From Isoetes taiwanensis (lineage: Eukaryota; Streptophyta; Lycopodiopsida; Isoetales; Isoetaceae): a DNA stretch of 64,000 nucleotides. Location of the stretch: the NCBI GenBank assembly GCA_021234155.1, contig JAJEKV010000092.1, forward strand, positions 3,110,561-3,174,560, given 5' to 3'. Shown piece after piece: positions 59,408 through 64,000 of the stretch. The position numbers were made by a program, and so were the translations under genes. Every line of letters starts with the position of its first letter. Position 1 is the stretch's first letter. Below the pieces are notes generated by a model. It did not search any database, was not told the origin of the DNA, and was given only the letters and a program-made list of their open reading frames with translations.

Positions 59408-60575
59408 GTGGTTATAACGATTCCCCTTTAGCTCAATCCTATCTCTGATTAGATGACATGGATATAACAAGTCTATTTATTAAACTTAGGTCTTCACACT
59501 TCTCTAGTCGCTGCGTCGCAGAGGCAAAGATAGTTCTCCTTCCTTTGCAAGCCCCTCGCATAATTGCTTGTCGCCCTTCTTCCTCAAGAAAATGACAAGA
59601 CCTAAAGGGATTGCCAAATGAATTACACAAGAATTCTACTCTTGCAGCCACCAATATAACATAACAAACAGATCAAATAAACAAACAAAACCCCTTTCAA
59701 ATCTACAAAAGGGAATATGAACACGTAGCCTAACACAATGAAGGATTTGTCTAATATCACAGGAAGTCAATAAGATCCTAAGGAGAGTAAGATGTTGTAT
59801 TTCCTGATTTGTATCTTGCAGTGCATCATACAGGGTCTTTCTCCCTTGCGGTTAATTTTAAAACAGGATCAAGAAAAATATTGGCATATCCTTGGAAGCT
59901 GTATACTTACGTGTTAGCAGTTGAGTTTTGGCAGAGGTATACATTTGTGTTGCAGATATTTCTCATCATTTTGTTAAGAAGAAAAGCCATGCGGCAGCGC
60001 AGCTTTGGTGCTTGAACGGTATTCTGTGGGCAACTGGGTATTATTCAAGCTAGGATTTGCTAGAGAGTAGCTTCCTCTAAAACAACCATTTTGAGATGCT
60101 CCACGTGCTGAAAAAATACCTTAGAAGAGTCGTGCATGCATTATTATGTGCATTTGTCACCAAACTACCTAATATCCAAATGGTATAGGTCTGCAAGCTT
60201 AGAGTTTGTGGCAAAATCATACTGTTGTAACAATTCTAGCATTAAACAAGTAAATGAAAACGTTGGATGTTGTTGTATAACAACCCTAGCATCAAGAAAT
60301 TAAATGAAAATGTTGTATTTGTGTAAAGCAAGGTATGTGCATTCTTAGTCTAACTCACATGTAGTGCATGTGATGGATGCTCCCGATTGTGACTGACTAA
60401 TTTAAAAAACAAACTACCAATGCACAATAGATTTGAGGTCTGGTTGATAGTGTTTATTAGTTGTCCTATCCTCCCATTTACTCGCTCGAGAACTTAAATT
60501 CATAGGCTTAGTGGTTATAACATTGCAAGTATATCTTTACCATGCTTTAAACTTGAAATTGCAATTATTAATGCA
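59408..60575. other. No recognised gene
   Basis: AT-rich. A frame at 59809-60015 is open for 68 codons but has no identity. Confidence 0.3.
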
Positions 60576-61046
60576 TCTCTACTCTTAAACGAGTTGCATT
60601 TGTCATTGTCCATGTTTGAAACTAGGCATGTGCCTTTTAGGTGCTATTATACTAGGCATATGCCTTTAAGTGCTATATAATGGCAGGGTGGCTTAGCCCA
60701 ACAGTTAAATCTTCTAGACTAGCTTAATTTAGACTCGTAGCCAGAGCATGTCTTTTGAGAAATTTCTACACTAGCTTAATTTAAGCCTATAACCAAGGTA
60801 TGTGTCTTTTGAGACTACACAAATCTAACATTGCTTTCACGTGGACTAATGTCAACCACTGTTGTCAATTTCTTGTAAAAACTATACTATCTAATGTCCT
60901 AATTCGACTTCAAATTTATATTACAAAACGTCACTCACACCATATCCTATAATTTGCTATGCAAAGTAATCAAACGTGCTTTTGACTAGTTTGCTTTTTT
61001 AAGTTAATCTCGATAGAAGCCCAGCAACGCTGGGCACTTTTTCTAG
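60576..61046 (+). mobile_element. Non-autonomous Helitron candidate (471 bp)
   Basis: The 3' end is canonical: stem GCCCAGC (61019-61025), loop AAC, stem GCTGGGC (61029-61035), seven bases, CTAG (61043-61046), then host T. A matching 5' end TCTCTACTCTTAAACG starts at 60576 after host A, giving the A/T insertion pattern. No coding capacity. The 5' end is less certain than the 3' end. Confidence 0.6.
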
Positions 61047-62484
61047 TTTTCTATAAAGTTGAAATTTGAAATCATAGAGGCTCTCATATCTAACCTTTCC
61101 ACTGATCAATAAGTTAAGGCCTTCATATCTTGCCTTTTAGAATGCCAACAGAGTCTTTCAAAAGATATGCCAACAGAATCTGAACCCATCCTTTAATATG
61201 CTTTAGATAAGACGTATAATAAGAAGTTTTCAGTACAATTGTCTTATCATCATCCCTTTTGCAAGCTTTCAAAATGATGTTAGAATGGATGCCAAGCTGC
61301 AACAACTGCAAATTTTAGCCAGAATATTTTCCAAATTAGCGAACATGACAAAAATGGTCATTTTGAATTGATACAAAGCTATCTTACCATTTAGAATCAC
61401 AGAAGAACATGCAAGAAGAAGCAACAACATTCTAAATTATGTAAATTTACTTACCTGAATGTCCTGATCTAGTCCCGAATGCTAGGCAAGCAGTAAAAGC
61501 TCTTGTATTATCTAATATCGAGGATATCATCCACCAGCTGATCTAGAAGCAATCCAAATGTACAAGAATCAAAACACATGTGTGCAAAAAGGAGATACAA
61601 TAACCAAACATCCAAATGTAGCTTACCTAAGCGAATAGCCGCCAATGACCAGTGTTGAAAGTCCAATTTGCAGATATGTGATTACAGTTCATATCTGCAC
61701 ACACTTTTGTGCATACATGGGAGGTCAGAAATGGATGCAAAAAAAATTAAAAAAAACTTTGTTCAAATGCACATCAAAACCACAGAATGCAATATGCAGC
61801 TTTGATTTCGAAGTAAATCTGTTTTTGCATCTGTACATTATGTGCTTCATATCCGGCAGCAACAAAAACCATTTAAAAGCAGGGAAAGACGAATAGATTT
61901 AAAAACTAAAATCAATAAAATGCCCCGGTAAACTCCAAAACAAAGGAAGCTAGAGGTGGGCAGAGAATTTCATATTGGGATCAAAATGAGGACATGTTAT
62001 GAAGAATATTGCGGTGACCCTTTTGCTATGATTTTCGATCCGCCATGAAATATTTTCAATTTTATAACTGCGGATTCTATGAGTTCATTCTCAAGTCAAG
62101 AAAGGCGGATTGGGATAAAGACAGATGGAAGCAAGGTTCTGAGCCCGGAACTCCTCCTCTCCAATCGATCAGGCCTTGAGCGCATGCAATCTGAGAGTTC
62201 CCAAGAATATACGATCGAGCCAGATTAAGAAACAAATTGTGAAGTCAGCATCTTTTTTTTTCTACTATCTCTCTCCCTCCGTTTGAAATATTCTGCTCTT
62301 ATTCTTTTCAAGGCATTCATCCATACCATTCATAATGTATATCCACAGCATATTCCTGAAACTCCATAACCTCATAACCTCGACTAGAGTTTGGCTTGAA
62401 TTTTATGTGCAACGTGGCACGTATATAAAGACCATTGGCTATATGCCGGAACGAAAATCTCCGTTAACCCTGTAACCACTGCGA
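61047..62484. other. Spacer upstream of the exonuclease gene
   Basis: No gene recognised. Promoter and 5' UTR of the exonuclease gene must lie in the last part. A pyrimidine-rich stretch (62251-62281) precedes the start. Confidence 0.4.
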
Positions 62485-64000
62485 ATGGGAAAAGGAGCAT
62501 TTTGGAGGGCTCCAATCCCTCAGGACCATATATTCTTTCTGGACGATCCTGAATCACAGGAGTTTGCTCTCTTTTTGAGGGCTTTAGAGGTTGCATCAAT
62601 TATCGGATTAGATGCTGAATGGAAGCCCCAAGTCAATGGCAACCATGTTCCTAGGGTTTCCATCCTGCAGGTTGCTTGTAGGTCTCCACACTCGTTTCAG
62701 ATTGATGAGGAAATAAGTAAAGAACGAAGGTATTATGATGTTGAAATTGAAAGTAATTGCTCTATAGATGGTACCAGTATGAAGACTGCGGAGTTTCATG
62801 TAGAAAGATGTGGTAAAACGGATTTGGAAGAACCGGTAAAAGATATAATCTTTATATTGGACATGCTATTACTCCCTGCAGTTTCTTTTGCTGAACCCCT
62901 TAAACGAGCCCTGAGGTCTATGAAGACGGTGAAGCTAGGATTCAGGTTAAAGCAAGACCTGCAGAAATTGGCATCATCGTTCTCCGGAGCAGATGCTCAG
63001 GCCTGCTTTGTAAAGGTTAGCCTGTATATCTAAAACTGTACGCCTCGTAATGACTTGATTTTAATTTCTAACAAGACGTCTGCCAATACTTTAATGGTGC
63101 TTTATGCCTAAATTTTATATTTCTACATAACCTTTCCTGGATACCTTCGTTTTACAGCCTCCTTCAGACGTGGCACAGATCCAGACCACACAATCTGCAA
63201 ATTTCTTTTATCCTATATTATTTGTAGCAAAAAGGTTTCCTTATCAGAAGCTACATAAACAAGTTGATTCAATGGAGAACAAAGAACTCTTTTGCCAAAA
63301 TTGAATAGGTCCATCTCAAAATAATTTAGTATCTTCGGCACTATAGTGCAGGTCACATGGCAACCTTTTATACATTTGCTGTTATTATCATGTTGCAGTT
63401 CACTGTTTGTAGATGTTTTCTGTGGATGGTATAAGTTTCCTATAAATATAATCTAATGACAATATTTTTACCTGCAGGCAGAACCATGCATTGATGTTGG
63501 GAAGCTTTATCATCAGATGGGAGGGATGCTTGGGGGCTTGTCACAGCTTTGTTATGAAGTCCTGGGTGTCCCACTTTGCAAGGTACAACCACCCTTTAAT
63601 AGCATCTAGTTCATTCAGGAAAGATAACAATTGTGTGCATGGCAATAGGACATGCAGTGTAGTGACTGGGAGCAAAGACCCCTCACAAAGGAGCAGATAG
63701 AATATGCTGCAGCTGATGCATATTGTCTCCTTGCCATTTTTGACCTTTTATCTCAAGAAGTCTTAACGAAGAAGAACAAGGGTATTATACCATAGTTTCC
63801 TTTCTCATCAGATGATTCCAATAGTTAAAAAGTTTCCTTTCTCTCTCCCTTCCTTGCAGATGATCAGCCTATTGTGGCAAAGGATGATTGTTTGTTTGAA
63901 ACAGCTCCCAACAGGAGCATCTTAAATGTGATTTTTGCCCTATTTGATCGGTCTACAAGATGGCTAAGTTTAGGTGTTTCTTCAACCACCAAATCACAAA
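62485..64000 (+). CDS. 3'-5' exonuclease (DEDDy, Mut7-like), 5' four exons, runs off the window
   Basis: RNase D/WRN-type exonuclease, in plants annotated as exonuclease mut-7 homologue; likely RNA or DNA 3' end trimming, exact substrate unknown. Exons: 62485-63015, 63478-63582, 63658-63781 and 63860 to beyond 64000, all GT-AG, with phases 0, 0 and 1. Catalytic motifs: ExoI 'GLDAEWKP' (Asp43, Glu45), ExoII 'KLGFRLKQDL' (Asp158) and ExoIII 'YAAADAYCLL' (Tyr228, Asp232). 'CSDWEQRPLTKEQIEYAAAD' is the typical approach to ExoIII. The start is the first ATG before the conserved 'DHIFFLDDPESQEFALFL'. No stop or frameshift is seen. The C-terminal part, which in this family may include a Mut7-C RNase domain, lies outside the window. 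Confidence 0.92.

Noticed and set aside
1-64000. CRISPR array, bacterial operons or organelle DNA
   Set aside because: No regular spacer-repeat array, no ribosome-binding-site-led operons and no plastid or mitochondrial genes were seen. The exon structure and transposons are nuclear.

Overview
The window is nuclear DNA of a land plant with a large, repeat-rich genome. The evidence is a plant-type DHHC palmitoyltransferase with spliceosomal introns, a DEDDy exonuclease gene with GT-AG introns, a PCNA retrocopy, a fatty acid 2-hydroxylase exon, and plant-style Ty3 chromovirus, LINE and Helitron sequences. A fern, lycophyte or another lineage with an expanded genome would fit, but the species cannot be fixed from the sequence alone.

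Layout. 1.66-4.32 kb (minus): an intact five-exon DHHC S-acyltransferase. 6.6-7.5 kb: a decayed copy of an HUH-endonuclease gene whose open copy lies at 33.5-34.7 kb. 8.9-20.3 kb: retroelement debris, tandem repeats and a three-unit dispersed repeat. 22.3-25.5 kb: a 5'-truncated LINE (endonuclease plus reverse transcriptase). 26.0-29.6 kb (minus): a dead autonomous Helitron (Rep plus Pif1-like helicase). 31.4-32.1 kb: two abutting foldback elements. 33.5-34.7 kb: the HUH Rep-like gene. 35.5-38.3 kb: inverted members of the dispersed repeat and a gag relic. 39.45-40.18 kb: PCNA retropseudogene. 40.548-53.485 kb: a 12.9-kb Ty3 chromovirus with 1.5-kb LTRs and a perfect TCGTA target duplication. 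55.3-59.4 kb: exon-like segments of one or more genes, including a fatty acid 2-hydroxylase exon. 60.6-61.05 kb: a small Helitron. 62.5-64.0 kb: the first four exons of a 3'-5' exonuclease gene that runs off the window.

The main discovery is inside the chromovirus. Between the primer-binding site and gag it carries two extra genes. The first encodes a giant histone H3-like protein. It starts with the exact first nine residues of mature H3 (ARTKQTARK), has about 340 residues of charged, proline-rich linker, and ends with a complete H3 histone fold. The second is a protein of about 400 residues with an acidic stretch, which I do not recognise. Each of the two genes is preceded by the same module: two copies of a 67-nt hairpin, then a TATAAATA box and a related leader. 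They look like two duplicated internal transcription units rather than parts of the gag-pol message. The same element encodes an integrase with a C-terminal chromodomain, a class of reader of methylated histone H3 tails. It therefore encodes both a possible H3 tail mimic and a possible H3 tail reader.

In this copy gag, protease, reverse transcriptase and RNase H are broken by many small indels, and the reverse transcriptase active-site YxDD is lost. The integrase-chromodomain frame has one stop codon, and the H3-like gene needs one frame change to join its tail to its body. Function must therefore be tested on sibling copies.
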